Source: Paenibacillus monticola
GTDB taxonomy: Bacteria; Bacillota; Bacilli; Paenibacillales; Paenibacillaceae
Direction of reading: 5' to 3'
Length of the DNA: 64,000 bases
Assembly: GCF_009664975.1 (NCBI RefSeq)
Contig: NZ_WJXB01000005.1
Span: 186,001-250,000, forward strand
The translations under genes and the position numbers were made by a program. Positions 17,119-26,744 of the stretch are shown in pieces. The notes under the pieces are model-generated. The model searched no databases, was not told the origin of the DNA, and saw only the letters and a list, made by a program, of their open reading frames with translations. Position 1 is the stretch's first letter. Every line of letters starts with the position of its first letter.

Positions 17119-19155
17119 TTACATTACACGCTTGAACAGCTTCTCTAAATCATAGGATGAAAAAGAGACCACGATCGGCCGTCCATGTGGGCAGGTATAC
17201 GGCTGGCGACAGGCCGCCAAACGCGACAGCAGTGAATCCACTTCCAACTCAGTGAGTTTCTGATTAGCCTTAATGGAGGCTTTGCAGGAGCAGAGGATGG
17301 ATGATTTCTCGCGCAGCTTCGCCAGATCTATAAACCTTTCACTCAGCACCCACTCAGCCATCTCTTCGATCACAGCCTTCTCGTCCCCTTCCGGGAACCA
17401 ATACGGCAAAGATCGGACCAGAAATGTCTGGCCTCCAAAATGCTCCAGATACACACCAGCCTGCTGGAACCAATGCAGCCGTTCACTAAGCTGCCGGCTC
17501 TCGGAAGGTGTGAACTCCAAGGTTATCGGCAGGAGCAGTTCCTGCGAAGCCTCTTCTGGACGGCCAAATTTCTCATAATAGTATTCATAATTAATCCGTT
17601 CATGTGCTGCATGCTGATCGATCAGGTACAATCCTCCGTCATTCTGGGCAATAATATACGTGCCGTGATGCTGGCCGATATAATTCAGCTCCGGAAATTC
17701 CGGAAGACTGGAGGCTTCGCTGTTTGCGGGCGCCCACAGCTCTTCTGCTGCAGGCATCTGCCCACGCGGTAATGATGCTGCCATCGGACGGTAGCTATTG
17801 CCCATGACACTCTGAGGGCCTCGTGAAGGAGACTGTTGGGTACTGCTGCCATAGGATGCTGCCGACTCACGCGTTTGATGGAGTCCTGCCTGTTCCGCTG
17901 ATTGGCTATTTCCACCAGTGTAGCGATTACTTGCTGGATTCCCAGCGCTATTCATATCAGGTGCTGCTTTATTGTTACTGAACTGCTCGAATGTCGAATC
18001 TAGACGGCCTCCACTCGGCAAATCTCCTGATACCTGCGATTCTTGATTTGGAACTTCGCCTGTTGGAGCCTGGGGAATATTCCCCTTGGAGAAAGCAAAC
18101 TGTTCTTGAATAAAAGAACTGCTCCCCTTCTGTCCGATCATTTCTTTACCCGGACGGAGGATCAGACTTTGACCCAGCAGCACCTTGCGGATCTCATCCT
18201 CCACAAATTTATACAGCTCAATCTCCTTGCTGAAGCGAACCTCCAACTTGGCTGGATGTACATTAACATCCACAAGAGAAGGATGCATATCAAGCTGCAG
18301 CACCAGCAGCGGGTAGCGGTTGATCGGTAGGAGTGTATGGTAGGCGCGTAGAATTGCTGCGTTCAGACCATTGTTGCGGATATATCGACCACCCACAATG
18401 GTAGTAATCCCATTCCGATTAGAACGCGTCCATTCCGGGCGGCTGATAAAGCCGGAGATCCGGTAATCGAGATCCTCTGCTGCTATCGGCAGCATCGCCT
18501 TCGCCGCAGAGGTGCCGTATACGGCGGCAATCACTTGCAGTTGATCTCCATTGCCCAGCGTGTGCAGCAGTTGGTTGCCGTTATGATGCAGCGTAAACGA
18601 GATCGTTGGATGAGCCAACGCCATCCGGTACATCGCATCCGAGATATGCCCAAGCTCGGTTTGAATACTCTTCATATATTTCAACCTTGCCGGCGTATTA
18701 AAAAACAATTCCCGTACGGCAAGATCACTGCCTACACCGGATGGTGAATCCTCATTACGGATCAGTTTGCCACCTTCAATATCAATAAGGCGGCCCTTGC
18801 CGTCATCAGCGGTTGCGGTAAGCAAAGATACCTTGGATACCGCAGCGATACTGGGCAGTGCCTCGCCGCGGAAGCCGAGGCTCGTTATGAGGAACAGATC
18901 GCGCCCGTTCGCTATTTTACTTGTCGCATGGCGGTAAAAAGCAGTCTCGCAATCCTCAGGCTCAATGCCTGAACCATTGTCCTTGACCCGGATGCTCTGC
19001 AGGCCACCTTCCTCAACAGTCACTTCAATTCGGGTACTGCCTGCATCAATGGCATTCTCCACCAGTTCCTTCACGACCGAAGCAGGTCGTTCTACAACTT
19101 CCCCGGCAGCAATCTGGTTGGCAATATGCTCATCCAATATATGAATTTTGGCCAA
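17119..19155 (-). CDS. mutL: DNA mismatch repair protein MutL
   Basis: 678 residues. The N-terminal GHKL ATPase has ELVENAIDAGST, DNGSGI and GFRGEALPSIAAVS motifs. The C-terminal dimerisation and endonuclease domain has DQHAAHERINYE, the metal-binding motif of nicking MutL proteins, as expected in bacteria without MutH. A linker of roughly residues 335-470 is Ser/Gln/Pro-rich. The start codon is TTG, with GAGGTGA 6 nt upstream. Lies 33 nt downstream of mutS in the operon. Confidence 0.96.
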   Translation of the reverse strand: MAKIHILDEHIANQIAAGEVVERPASVVKELVENAIDAGSTRIEVTVEEGGLQSIRVKDNGSGIEPEDCETAFYRHATSKIANGRDLFLITSLGFRGEALPSIAAVSKVSLLTATADDGKGRLIDIEGGKLIRNEDSPSGVGSDLAVRELFFNTPARLKYMKSIQTELGHISDAMYRMALAHPTISFTLHHNGNQLLHTLGNGDQLQVIAAVYGTSAAKAMLPIAAEDLDYRISGFISRPEWTRSNRNGITTIVGGRYIRNNGLNAAILRAYHTLLPINRYPLLVLQLDMHPSLVDVNVHPAKLEVRFSKEIELYKFVEDEIRKVLLGQSLILRPGKEMIGQKGSSSFIQEQFAFSKGNIPQAPTGEVPNQESQVSGDLPSGGRLDSTFEQFSNNKAAPDMNSAGNPASNRYTGGNSQSAEQAGLHQTRESAASYGSSTQQSPSRGPQSVMGNSYRPMAASLPRGQMPAAEELWAPANSEASSLPEFPELNYIGQHHGTYIIAQNDGGLYLIDQHAAHERINYEYYYEKFGRPEEASQELLLPITLEFTPSESRQLSERLHWFQQAGVYLEHFGGQTFLVRSLPYWFPEGDEKAVIEEMAEWVLSERFIDLAKLREKSSILCSCKASIKANQKLTELEVDSLLSRLAACRQPYTCPHGRPIVVSFSSYDLEKLFKRVM

Positions 19156-19188
19156 TTTCTTTCACCTCAATCTTAGGCAATTTACTTC

Positions 19189-21915
19189 TTAAAGATCTTT
19201 GGCTTTCATCTTCAAATCGTTCAACAGGCCCATCGCCTGCAGAGGGGTCATGTTCATCAGATCCACACTCTGAACGGCTGCGATTAATTCTTTGAGCACT
19301 GGATTTTCTTTCACTCCAACTGCAGCAATAACACCGGCACCGCCTTTGCGGCTCTTGCGCGGCTCTTCCTCACCGAAAATAGACAGCTGCACCACTTCAC
19401 GTTCCACAACTTGCTCCGAAGGAGCCAGTGTTACCGCGGCTTCAGCATAAGCAGATTTATTCTCTTTCGCTCCTGCTTGTCCTTCATAACCCACACCATA
19501 ATTAAGGCTCACTGCACCGGGTGCAGCCGCTAGCTCGATGTTCTGAAGCAACCCATAGGCACGGTCGATAATCCCTTCGGGCAGTCCGGCTAATCGAGCG
19601 CAATATATACCATAGCTGCTGTCTGCAGCTCCTGGCACAAGCTTGCGCAGGAAGTTTACTTTGTCGCCACTTTCTTGGACGGCCATAGAATAATTGCGCA
19701 AGCCCTGCAGGCTCTGCTCCAAATGGGCCAGCTCATGAAAATGAGTCGAGACAAGTGCTTTGCAGGCAATGGTATCGTGCACGTATTCAATTACCGCTTG
19801 AGCGATTGCCATCCCCTCGCTAGTAGAAGTACCCCGTCCCAACTCATCAATAATGATCAGACTGCGGGCGGTTGCTTTCTCCGTCATAACCTGAATGTCA
19901 GCCATTTCCACCATGAACGTGCTCTGCCCGCCAATTAGATCATCAGCCGCCCCGATACGCGTAAAGATACGGTCAATCAGCGACACCTCTGCACTTGCCG
20001 CAGGCACAAAGCAGCCGATCTGCGCCAAAATACAAATAAGAGCAACCTGACGCATATAGGTGCTTTTGCCCGCCATATTAGGACCGGTAATCAGCAGAAT
20101 GTTTCCTTCAGCCTTACTGAGATGACTCCCATTGGCAATAAAAGCAGAATCCTTCAGTACAGCCTCGACTACGGGATGCCGTCCACCTTCAATATGCATA
20201 TCATAGCTGTCTGTCAGCTTCGGCTTCACAAAGCGGTGCTCCGCACTGACCGCTGCAAGACATTGGTATACATCTATCTCTGCTACCTTCTCCGCAAGGC
20301 TCTGTAGACGCGGAATCTCGCCGCTAATTCGTTCACGCAGTTCTGTAAACAGGCTATACTCCAGATCAGTCATCTTGTCCTGTGCTTCCAGAATAAGTGC
20401 TTCCTTCTCTTTCAGCTCCGGGGTAACATAACGCTCTGCATTTGCCAGCGTCTGTTTGCGTTCATACCGACCTTCCGGCAATGAAGCCAGGTTTGAACGA
20501 GTAATTTCTATATAATAGCCAAAAATTTTGTTGTAACCGATCTTCAGTGACTTAATGCCTGTCGCCAGGCGTTCCTTCGCTTCGAGTTCGGCAATCCAGC
20601 GCTTGCCGTTTGTGCTCGCTTCCCGGAGTTCATCCAGTCGAGCATGATAACCCGAACGGATCATCCCGCCGTCACGGACGGATACTGGCGCATCCTCAAC
20701 GATAGCGCGGTCAATATCCTCTCGCAGTTCAGCGCATTCGTCCATCGCTGCCCCGATCTCCCGCAGCGTTGCTGAACCGGAAGACAGGCACATTTCCTTC
20801 AGCGTCGGGATCTGCAGCAGTGACAGCTTCAGGGCATTCAGATCCCGGCCATTGGCGCTGCCAAAGGCGATACGTCCGACCAGCCGCTCCAGATCATAAA
20901 TTTCTTTGAGTGCAAGACGCAAGTCCTCACGGACGATAAACTGGTTGTACAAGAAATCCACCGCTTCTAGCCGTCGTTCAATCGGTGCCCGCTGCAGCAG
21001 TGGCTTATCAATTCTGCGCCGCAACAGCCGCGCGCCCATCGACGTTTCGGTATGGTCCAGCAACCAGAGCAGGGAACCCTTCTTGGACCGTTCCCGCACT
21101 GTTTCCGTAAGCTCCAGATTCCGCCGTGTGAACGGATCAAGAATCATATAATTGCCAGGCTCATAAGGAGATATCTGGCTCAGCTGTCCAAGTGAACGCC
21201 GCTGGGTCTCGCTTAAATAGGAGATCAGCAAGGCTAGATTGTGGCCCCGTTCTTTCTCCAGTCGTACCCAGGCCGCTTCACCAAACTGCCGGCGCGCCAT
21301 TTCCTCATCACGTTTCTCCCAGGGAGTGTATACTACAGGTTTCGCCAGAAGTGGTGTATCCCTACGCAAAAGCTCCAAAAGAGCAGGATCGCCAATAATC
21401 TCAGCAGGCTCATAAATGCCAATCTCATCCCGCAGCCATTCTGCTCCCGAGAGTACGGAGGTTACATACAGCTCACCTGTAGTTAAGTCACAAGCCGCTA
21501 GAGCCATCATCCCGTCGTTCTCTGTGACACAGACCAGGTAATTGTTACTCTTGTCACTAATGATCTTGCCATCCATGACCGTTCCCGGAGTTACGACACG
21601 CACGATATCCCGCCGTACCATGCCCTTGGTTGTCGTCGGATCATCAAGCTGCTCACAGATAGCAACCTTGTAGCCTTTTTCAATCAATCGTTGAATATAG
21701 CCCTCTGCAGCATGGTAAGGCACGCCACACATCGGAATACGCTCATCGCCTCCACCCGCGCGAGCTGTCAATGTTATTTCAAGTTCCTTCGAAGCAAGCA
21801 GAGCATCCTCAAAGAACATTTCATAGAAATCGCCCAACCGAAAAAATAGAAAGGCGTCCTTTGCCCCTTCTTTTACCCGTAAATATTGCTCTATCATCGG
21901 TGTATATTCTGCCAT
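19189..21915 (-). CDS. mutS: DNA mismatch repair protein MutS
   Basis: 908 residues, slightly longer than the usual 850-880. The mismatch-binding domain starts near residue 5 and includes the FYEMF (Phe-X-Glu) motif that stacks on the mispair. The C-terminal ABC-type ATPase has Walker A GPNMAGKSTYMRQ, then the signature STFMVEM and Walker B IIDELGRGTST. I start at the ATG at 21915, which follows GGAGG by 6 nt; the upstream TTG is less likely. Being first in the mutS-mutL-methyltransferase-miaA-hfq operon, it probably carries the promoter region upstream (21916-22196). Confidence 0.96.
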   Translation of the reverse strand: MAEYTPMIEQYLRVKEGAKDAFLFFRLGDFYEMFFEDALLASKELEITLTARAGGGDERIPMCGVPYHAAEGYIQRLIEKGYKVAICEQLDDPTTTKGMVRRDIVRVVTPGTVMDGKIISDKSNNYLVCVTENDGMMALAACDLTTGELYVTSVLSGAEWLRDEIGIYEPAEIIGDPALLELLRRDTPLLAKPVVYTPWEKRDEEMARRQFGEAAWVRLEKERGHNLALLISYLSETQRRSLGQLSQISPYEPGNYMILDPFTRRNLELTETVRERSKKGSLLWLLDHTETSMGARLLRRRIDKPLLQRAPIERRLEAVDFLYNQFIVREDLRLALKEIYDLERLVGRIAFGSANGRDLNALKLSLLQIPTLKEMCLSSGSATLREIGAAMDECAELREDIDRAIVEDAPVSVRDGGMIRSGYHARLDELREASTNGKRWIAELEAKERLATGIKSLKIGYNKIFGYYIEITRSNLASLPEGRYERKQTLANAERYVTPELKEKEALILEAQDKMTDLEYSLFTELRERISGEIPRLQSLAEKVAEIDVYQCLAAVSAEHRFVKPKLTDSYDMHIEGGRHPVVEAVLKDSAFIANGSHLSKAEGNILLITGPNMAGKSTYMRQVALICILAQIGCFVPAASAEVSLIDRIFTRIGAADDLIGGQSTFMVEMADIQVMTEKATARSLIIIDELGRGTSTSEGMAIAQAVIEYVHDTIACKALVSTHFHELAHLEQSLQGLRNYSMAVQESGDKVNFLRKLVPGAADSSYGIYCARLAGLPEGIIDRAYGLLQNIELAAAPGAVSLNYGVGYEGQAGAKENKSAYAEAAVTLAPSEQVVEREVVQLSIFGEEEPRKSRKGGAGVIAAVGVKENPVLKELIAAVQSVDLMNMTPLQAMGLLNDLKMKAKDL

Positions 21916-22085
21916 GGTCAACCTCCACGCCTATTTAATACTGTCCTCTATTATAGCAGAAAGTTGCCACACTACGATATCCGGTGAAGATAAGCAAACC
22001 TTTAGTCCACTGATTGAGAGAAGGTTACTGCTCATTCGTCAGAACACTTAGTCGATGCTATTATAGCTGCATTTATCTTTGTCGG

Positions 22086-22101
22086 TTAGGATGAATCCTA
22101 A
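22086..22101. promoter_or_regulatory. 16-bp inverted repeat upstream of the GNAT gene
   Basis: TTAGGATGAATCCTAA is a perfect inverted repeat (7-bp arms) about 95 bp before the GNAT start and about 170 bp upstream of mutS on the other strand. Possible operator; the protein is unknown. Confidence 0.3.
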
Positions 22102-22196
22102 TATCTGTGCTTTTTACGGTCATGTAATGTAAAATAATAACAAGCAGCAGTTCTAATTATACATAGTGAATTATTATTACTGAAGGAGATTGTGAA

Positions 22197-22994
22197 ATGA
22201 TTCGCAAACTAACAGAGATTGACAGGAAACCATTGATGGCATTGTTAATTAAAGAACCTGCATTAAATTTATTTTTGATTGGCGATGTGGAGAATTTCGG
22301 GTTTGAACAAGAATTCATGGAATTATGGGGGGAATTTGATCCTGTAGATTTCCATATTAAAGCAGTTCTGCTGCGTTTCTACAAAAGCTATTTGCCCTAT
22401 GCAGAAGGACCTTTTGATGTAGAGGGCTTTGCCGCACTTCTGAGGAAAGATAAGGACGTCGAAATGATCTCTGGATCGTCGGAGATAGTGAAGGCATTTG
22501 GCAGAATCATGAGCTTTCGCAAAGAAAAACATTTATATTTCGCAGAGTTAAAAGAAATGAATGCGGAAATATATAGCGGATTATCGGCCCCAGGCACTAT
22601 CAAAAAAGCTACAATATCTGAAGTGAACGCGATTTGTGCACTTACGGATGGCATCCAGGAATTTGAGAGTAGCTCGGAAGGCTCGCGCAAAAGCTTACAC
22701 CAAACGCTAGTGAGTGGCACCGGTCGCACTTATTATGTAGAATGCCAAGGCGAGGTGGTGGCAACCGCGTCCACAGCGGCGGAAAATTCCATGTCGGCGA
22801 TGGTTATTGCTGTAGCCACTCACCAGGCCTATCGAGAACAAGGATTAGCTACACGTGTAGTTGTTCAGCTATGTGCAGATCTCCTCGCTGAAGGAAGATC
22901 ATTATGTTTATTCTATGACAACCCGCGAGCTGGAGCCATTTATAAACGGCTTGGCTTCCAAGATATCGGTGCATGGTCCATGATGTATTTCTAG
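22197..22994 (+). CDS. GNAT family N-acetyltransferase
   Basis: 265 residues with a C-terminal GNAT fold: motif A is ATHQAYREQGLATRVV (near residue 205), which binds acetyl-CoA, followed by LFYDNPRAGAIYKRLGFQDIG. The N-terminal 120 residues form an extra domain seen in some Firmicute GNAT proteins. Substrate unknown. The start has GAAGGAG 8 nt upstream. It is divergent from the mutS operon and converges with the amidoligase-like gene, so it is probably a single-gene unit. Confidence 0.88.
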   Translation: MIRKLTEIDRKPLMALLIKEPALNLFLIGDVENFGFEQEFMELWGEFDPVDFHIKAVLLRFYKSYLPYAEGPFDVEGFAALLRKDKDVEMISGSSEIVKAFGRIMSFRKEKHLYFAELKEMNAEIYSGLSAPGTIKKATISEVNAICALTDGIQEFESSSEGSRKSLHQTLVSGTGRTYYVECQGEVVATASTAAENSMSAMVIAVATHQAYREQGLATRVVVQLCADLLAEGRSLCLFYDNPRAGAIYKRLGFQDIGAWSMMYF

Positions 22995-23028
22995 GTTGGT
23001 CATCGAAACATTATCTATGAGCAAATCC

Positions 23029-24432
23029 TTATTTATGTGTAGGTGAAATTGTGTGTGGTTCCCGCTGTATCCACAGCTCCCGGATATCACGGGATTCATC
23101 CCACGTCCGTTCTGCGGCTATATAGTGAAACAGCGGCTCGATGTAACGGGCGGCCTGCTCGTAGCCGCTTAAAGCGCGCAGTTGTGCCAGCAGGGGAGTA
23201 AATGCGGCGCGTAGCGGGGGTTTGTCGCCGCTGTAATAGGCGGCATGCAGCTCTTCCCGGTCGAGCGGGCGCAGCGGAAGCTCCTCATAATGGCTCACTA
23301 TAAGGTGAGCCAGATAGACCGCACCCTTGGCGACGACCGGAGAGACCAGAAAGCTCGGCAGGGTGCGGTACTCAAAGCCGCCATGCGGCTGATACCTGAA
23401 ATCGCCGAGCACTCCGTAACGCGGACGCCGCGCCCCGGCCCGGGCGTCCTCCAGCAGTAGCATCGGCAGCGCGAGATAGTTGTCGAGCGCACGCAATAGC
23501 GGCCCGCTCAGCGTCACGCCGCTGAAGTGCAGGTGGCCGCCAAGGGCCCAGCCCCGCAGCGGCATGCCTCCCGCCCGCCAGCGGAGCGAGCGGTCGGTGA
23601 TGAGCCGGTCCGCCGCGGCGACGGCGGACATCAGCTGCGCCAAGAGCGCGCGCGGTTCCCCGCGCGGCTCCGGGCGCAGCTCGGCGACCGGGAACGCGCC
23701 GCGCGTTCCCGGAGGCCCGGCGTCGCAGCCCGCGACGCCAGCCATAGGCAGGAACCGCGACGCACGCACGACGCGGTCCGAGGTCTCCCGGAGTAGTAGA
23801 AACTCCGGGTCCATGCCCATGAGCAGCCCAGGACGGCCGGGCTGCTCCAGAGCGAGCTTCCTTGCCAGCACCTGCGCAGCAGTGCGGTAAGGCTCTGGCA
23901 ACGTTGTGCTGGGCTGCTCTAGCAGTGGAGTGATTGCCTCCACCACATATCTGCGGCTACCCATATCCGTTAGCAGTACTTCCCCGCTGTCTAGCCCTAA
24001 GCTGTATAACGTCCGAACTGCCAGCTCCTGGAGCAGCTTTGTCACTCCACGTTGCTCTATTGGAGGAGCTAAGGTTAGTGAGCTATTCCCTTCGTTTTGT
24101 AAGCTTGCGCTAACTGGATTGCTGGAGGCAGCAATCATAGCCGGGCCTGCTCCAAGTGGCACAATCTCCAGTACGGTTAGATTATAAACTAAAATTCGAT
24201 ATCGCTGTCTATGGCTACGCTGAGTTAAACCTGCTTTATATGTATGATTGGCATGCTCCAACTCGATATGCTCATGCTCATTAAGCGCCCGCTGTTGATT
24301 ATAAAGACCGGATATTCCCAGCAGCTTCTTCCTGCTAGCCGGTGTTAAGGCAACTTCCAGGCCACTGCGCTGCAGTCTTTGTTCTCTCTGCTCTATAGAC
24401 CATGCGCGATAACCCTGAACTCCCTCATTCAT
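23029..24432 (-). CDS. Amidoligase-like protein (COOH-NH2 ligase type 2, phage-type)
   Basis: 467 residues. The middle and C-terminal parts match the putative amidoligase family that resembles glutamine-synthetase/glutamate-cysteine ligase folds: MGMDPEFLLL, FPVAELRPEPRGEP, GGHLHFSG (a metal-binding His pair) and DFRYQPHGGFEYRTLPSF. Such proteins form amide bonds between carboxylates and amines in phage and some Firmicutes; the substrate here is unknown. The central 300 bp (about 23480-23830) is far more GC-rich than the rest of the gene and its neighbours. I start at the ATG at 24432, 8 nt after GGAGG. It interrupts the usual cotE-mutS neighbourhood. Confidence 0.7.
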   Translation of the reverse strand: MNEGVQGYRAWSIEQREQRLQRSGLEVALTPASRKKLLGISGLYNQQRALNEHEHIELEHANHTYKAGLTQRSHRQRYRILVYNLTVLEIVPLGAGPAMIAASSNPVSASLQNEGNSSLTLAPPIEQRGVTKLLQELAVRTLYSLGLDSGEVLLTDMGSRRYVVEAITPLLEQPSTTLPEPYRTAAQVLARKLALEQPGRPGLLMGMDPEFLLLRETSDRVVRASRFLPMAGVAGCDAGPPGTRGAFPVAELRPEPRGEPRALLAQLMSAVAAADRLITDRSLRWRAGGMPLRGWALGGHLHFSGVTLSGPLLRALDNYLALPMLLLEDARAGARRPRYGVLGDFRYQPHGGFEYRTLPSFLVSPVVAKGAVYLAHLIVSHYEELPLRPLDREELHAAYYSGDKPPLRAAFTPLLAQLRALSGYEQAARYIEPLFHYIAAERTWDESRDIRELWIQREPHTISPTHK

Positions 24433-24596
24433 GGACATGCCCTCCCTCAAAGCACCGCCGAATACGGCAGCACGCACCTGACAACAAGAAACCTTGCCTC
24501 AAATAGAATCTTGACTATGAAGCTTATTTCATTACAATATTGATGCCATGAAGCAACCTGAGCATCCATCCTACCCGCCGTCTTTACAACAACAGC

Positions 24597-24634
24597 AAAA
24601 AACGGCCTTCCGTCCAAGGGACGGCACCGTTTTT
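24597..24634. terminator. Bidirectional hairpin terminator downstream of cotE
   Basis: AAAAAACGG, CCGTCC and GGACGG, CCGTTTTT form a nested hairpin with A-run and T-run flanks, so it can stop transcription both ways. Confidence 0.75.
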
Positions 24635-24696
24635 GCATCGCAGAGTAAGCTGAATAATCCCCCTAGCGAAGTCATTCCCGAACGCAAAAAAATTTT

Positions 24697-24722
24697 CAAA
24701 AAAAGGAGGGCATTAGCCCTCT
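24697..24722 (-). terminator. cotE terminator
   Basis: On the minus strand GAGGGC, TAAT loop, GCCCTC, then CTTTTTTT. Between it and the cotE stop there is also an 11-bp inverted repeat of TTCGCCGCCGC (24722-24732 with 24777-24787), so two hairpins are nested here. Confidence 0.8.
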
Positions 24723-24794
24723 TCGCCGCCGCCCTTCCTACATATAATGGGAGCATAACCCATTGCTATTCAGTTAGCGGCGGCGAAACCTTCC

Positions 24795-25352
24795 TTACAA
24801 CTCATCATCCAGGGCGTCAGGGTCCAAATCATCATAATCAAAGCTTTCACCATCAAAATCATAATCCTTGTCTTCCAGATCATCACTTTGATCGCTGACA
24901 TACACGCGGACTTTGGTCTCAGCCACCATCTCCGCCTCGAATTCGCGCTCTACACGGAGCGTTACACTGCCACCACCTGGAGATACGCCAGCTTCCACAC
25001 AGTTTGGTTCCTGCGTTGCATCCGCAGATACCTCTACCGTGGAAGCACGGTGTCTTGGGTCCAGATACGACAGCGGAATAAGCTCCACATAGGAGACCGT
25101 TTCTTTGGCTACCTCGGTCTGCTTGTTTTTGTCGTACGAGTACCAGATGTTAACATCATAAGTACCAATTACTTCGATTCCGTTCCCGGCGGCAACCGCT
25201 TCGTATTGGTGGTTGATAATCCAAGCCCCCAGAATACTAGTCGGATGATGTGGCGGAGTCACGGTATGGGTTGCGGTAGAGAACTTACGACCTTTGCCGC
25301 AAATTGCCTTCGTAATGATCTCCCTTGTTTGACGTTTATGGCTTAATGACAT
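24795..25352 (-). CDS. cotE: Spore outer-coat morphogenetic protein CotE
   Basis: 185 residues. The N-terminal half matches CotE closely (TREIITKAICGKGRKFSTAT, SILGAWIINHQYEA, GTYDVNIWYSY), and the C-terminus is strongly acidic (DLEDKDYDFDGESFDYDD), as in CotE. It forms the scaffold that assembles the outer spore coat in B. subtilis. I start at the ATG at 25352, with GGAGG 7 nt upstream. It sits upstream of mutS-mutL, as in B. subtilis, though two genes now intervene. A sigma-E-like -10 lies 35 bp upstream. Confidence 0.93.
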   Translation of the reverse strand: MSLSHKRQTREIITKAICGKGRKFSTATHTVTPPHHPTSILGAWIINHQYEAVAAGNGIEVIGTYDVNIWYSYDKNKQTEVAKETVSYVELIPLSYLDPRHRASTVEVSADATQEPNCVEAGVSPGGGSVTLRVEREFEAEMVAETKVRVYVSDQSDDLEDKDYDFDGESFDYDDLDPDALDDEL

Positions 25353-25386
25353 CTTTGAACCTCCTCCATACAATCATTCACTATCA

Positions 25387-25394
25387 AGTGTATG
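25387..25394 (-). promoter_or_regulatory. Candidate sigma-E -10 element of cotE
   Basis: CATACACT on the minus strand matches the sigma-E -10 consensus CATACANT exactly. The -35 region (TCAACAA, 14 bp upstream) is weak. This fits mother-cell control of cotE in Bacillus. Confidence 0.5.
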
Positions 25395-25502
25395 CAGGAT
25401 CTGGGCATTTGTTGATTGTTAGTCTATAAATAAATTTGGGTAAGCCCTCAAACGGCCTTCATCCTGAGACTCATAGTACATTTCAGAAGAAAAACATGTA
25501 GT

Positions 25503-26525
25503 CTATTGCGGGATTACTCGTACAATCCCTAGTGTTCTTTCCCTGCTAAGATCAACGAAATCCTCCCCGATGTTCACAAGTGGACGCAATGGATCATGAG
25601 AAAGAATTAGAATAATCTTCCCGATCCTACCATCCGTCAGTTCGACCTCGTTCCCTAGCATCGACTGCATCAACTTATCTATAAATACTCTGGAAATATA
25701 AGGGTCAAGCTTGCCAAATACATCATCCTGCATCTGAATTAGAACCTGATATAGTGGTGATGCTTTTCGGTAGAAACGATCAGAGGTCATCGCATGAAAA
25801 ATATCGACTACCGCAACAATTTTGCTGAAATCCGTTATTCGATGTCCGAGCAGGCCAAATGGATATCCACTGCCATCCATTCGTTCATGATGCTGCAGAG
25901 CCACAAGCGCCTGCAAATGATTGGTGCCCACCGTATCTCTGATCATCTCGTATCCGTAAGTGGTATGCTTCTTCATCAACTGGTATTCTTCATCCGTTAA
26001 GGGTCCCTCTTTGCTCAGTATTTCCGCAGGGATCATCATTTTTCCAATATCATGAAGAGTAGCGGCGATAGTCAGCATGCCGAGATCTTCCGGCTTTAAT
26101 TTGAGCCATTTGCCAAGCAGTGTGGACAATATACCCACTGCAACGTTATGCCTGTATGTATAATCATCCTTGGACTGCAGGGCAGCCAAAATTCCGTAGA
26201 AATCATTCCGCTCAGACACCTGTTGGATAAAAGGAATAACCTCATTCCTGAGCTCAATCATCGGCAGACGTTTACTTTTGTTATAACGAATCTGTTCAAA
26301 AATGTTTTCCATTGCCGACGTGCAATCATCTACAGCAATCTGAAAAAAAGCCGCTTTATCCAGCTGAATGACATCACTAGCATCCAAAATAATCTTATGC
26401 TGCTTGATCAGTCGTATATGGTCTGTGCTTAATAAAGTATTTGCGGGTAAAACAAATACACCCTTTTCATTAAAGAGGTTGGTTATAAGCTGTTTACCAA
26501 TAAAGTTGTCATTGCTTTTGTCCAT
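25503..26525 (-). CDS. HD-GYP domain protein (putative c-di-GMP phosphodiesterase)
   Basis: 340 residues. A poorly conserved N-terminal domain of about 120 residues precedes an HD-GYP domain: HNVAVG near 125, LHDIGKMMIP (the HD metal pair), KKHTTYGYE, then HHERMDGSGYP, the full GYP signature. These enzymes degrade cyclic di-GMP to GMP, though some respond to other nucleotides. The C-terminal 60 residues include a short beta segment (ELTDGRIGKIILI). I prefer the ATG at 26525, which follows AGGTGA; the upstream GTG overlaps that site. No partner is adjacent. Confidence 0.88.
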   Translation of the reverse strand: MDKSNDNFIGKQLITNLFNEKGVFVLPANTLLSTDHIRLIKQHKIILDASDVIQLDKAAFFQIAVDDCTSAMENIFEQIRYNKSKRLPMIELRNEVIPFIQQVSERNDFYGILAALQSKDDYTYRHNVAVGILSTLLGKWLKLKPEDLGMLTIAATLHDIGKMMIPAEILSKEGPLTDEEYQLMKKHTTYGYEMIRDTVGTNHLQALVALQHHERMDGSGYPFGLLGHRITDFSKIVAVVDIFHAMTSDRFYRKASPLYQVLIQMQDDVFGKLDPYISRVFIDKLMQSMLGNEVELTDGRIGKIILILSHDPLRPLVNIGEDFVDLSRERTLGIVRVIPQ

Positions 26526-26744
26526 ACTCTTCACCTGCCAGAGCGGAAAATTCGCTTGTGGCGAACCCCTGCTGTATTGGAACCCTCACTATTTATTTTA
26601 TTATTCACAGTATTCTCGTCTCCTGAACGTAAACTGAATAAAAAATCATAGTCAGCAACAATAGATTTTAGTTCATACATATTCTATCGTTCTTTCACTA
26701 AAGAATGTTAATACTTGATTGGTTATTAACAATCCTCAGGTCCA

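Noticed and set aside
23480..23890. Long plus-strand frames opposite the amidoligase
   Set aside because: High GC removes stop codons; product is Arg/Ser/Pro-rich with no domain.
23029..24432. Prophage remnant around the amidoligase-like gene
   Set aside because: No other phage genes, integrase or attachment repeats nearby; flanked by housekeeping and spore genes.
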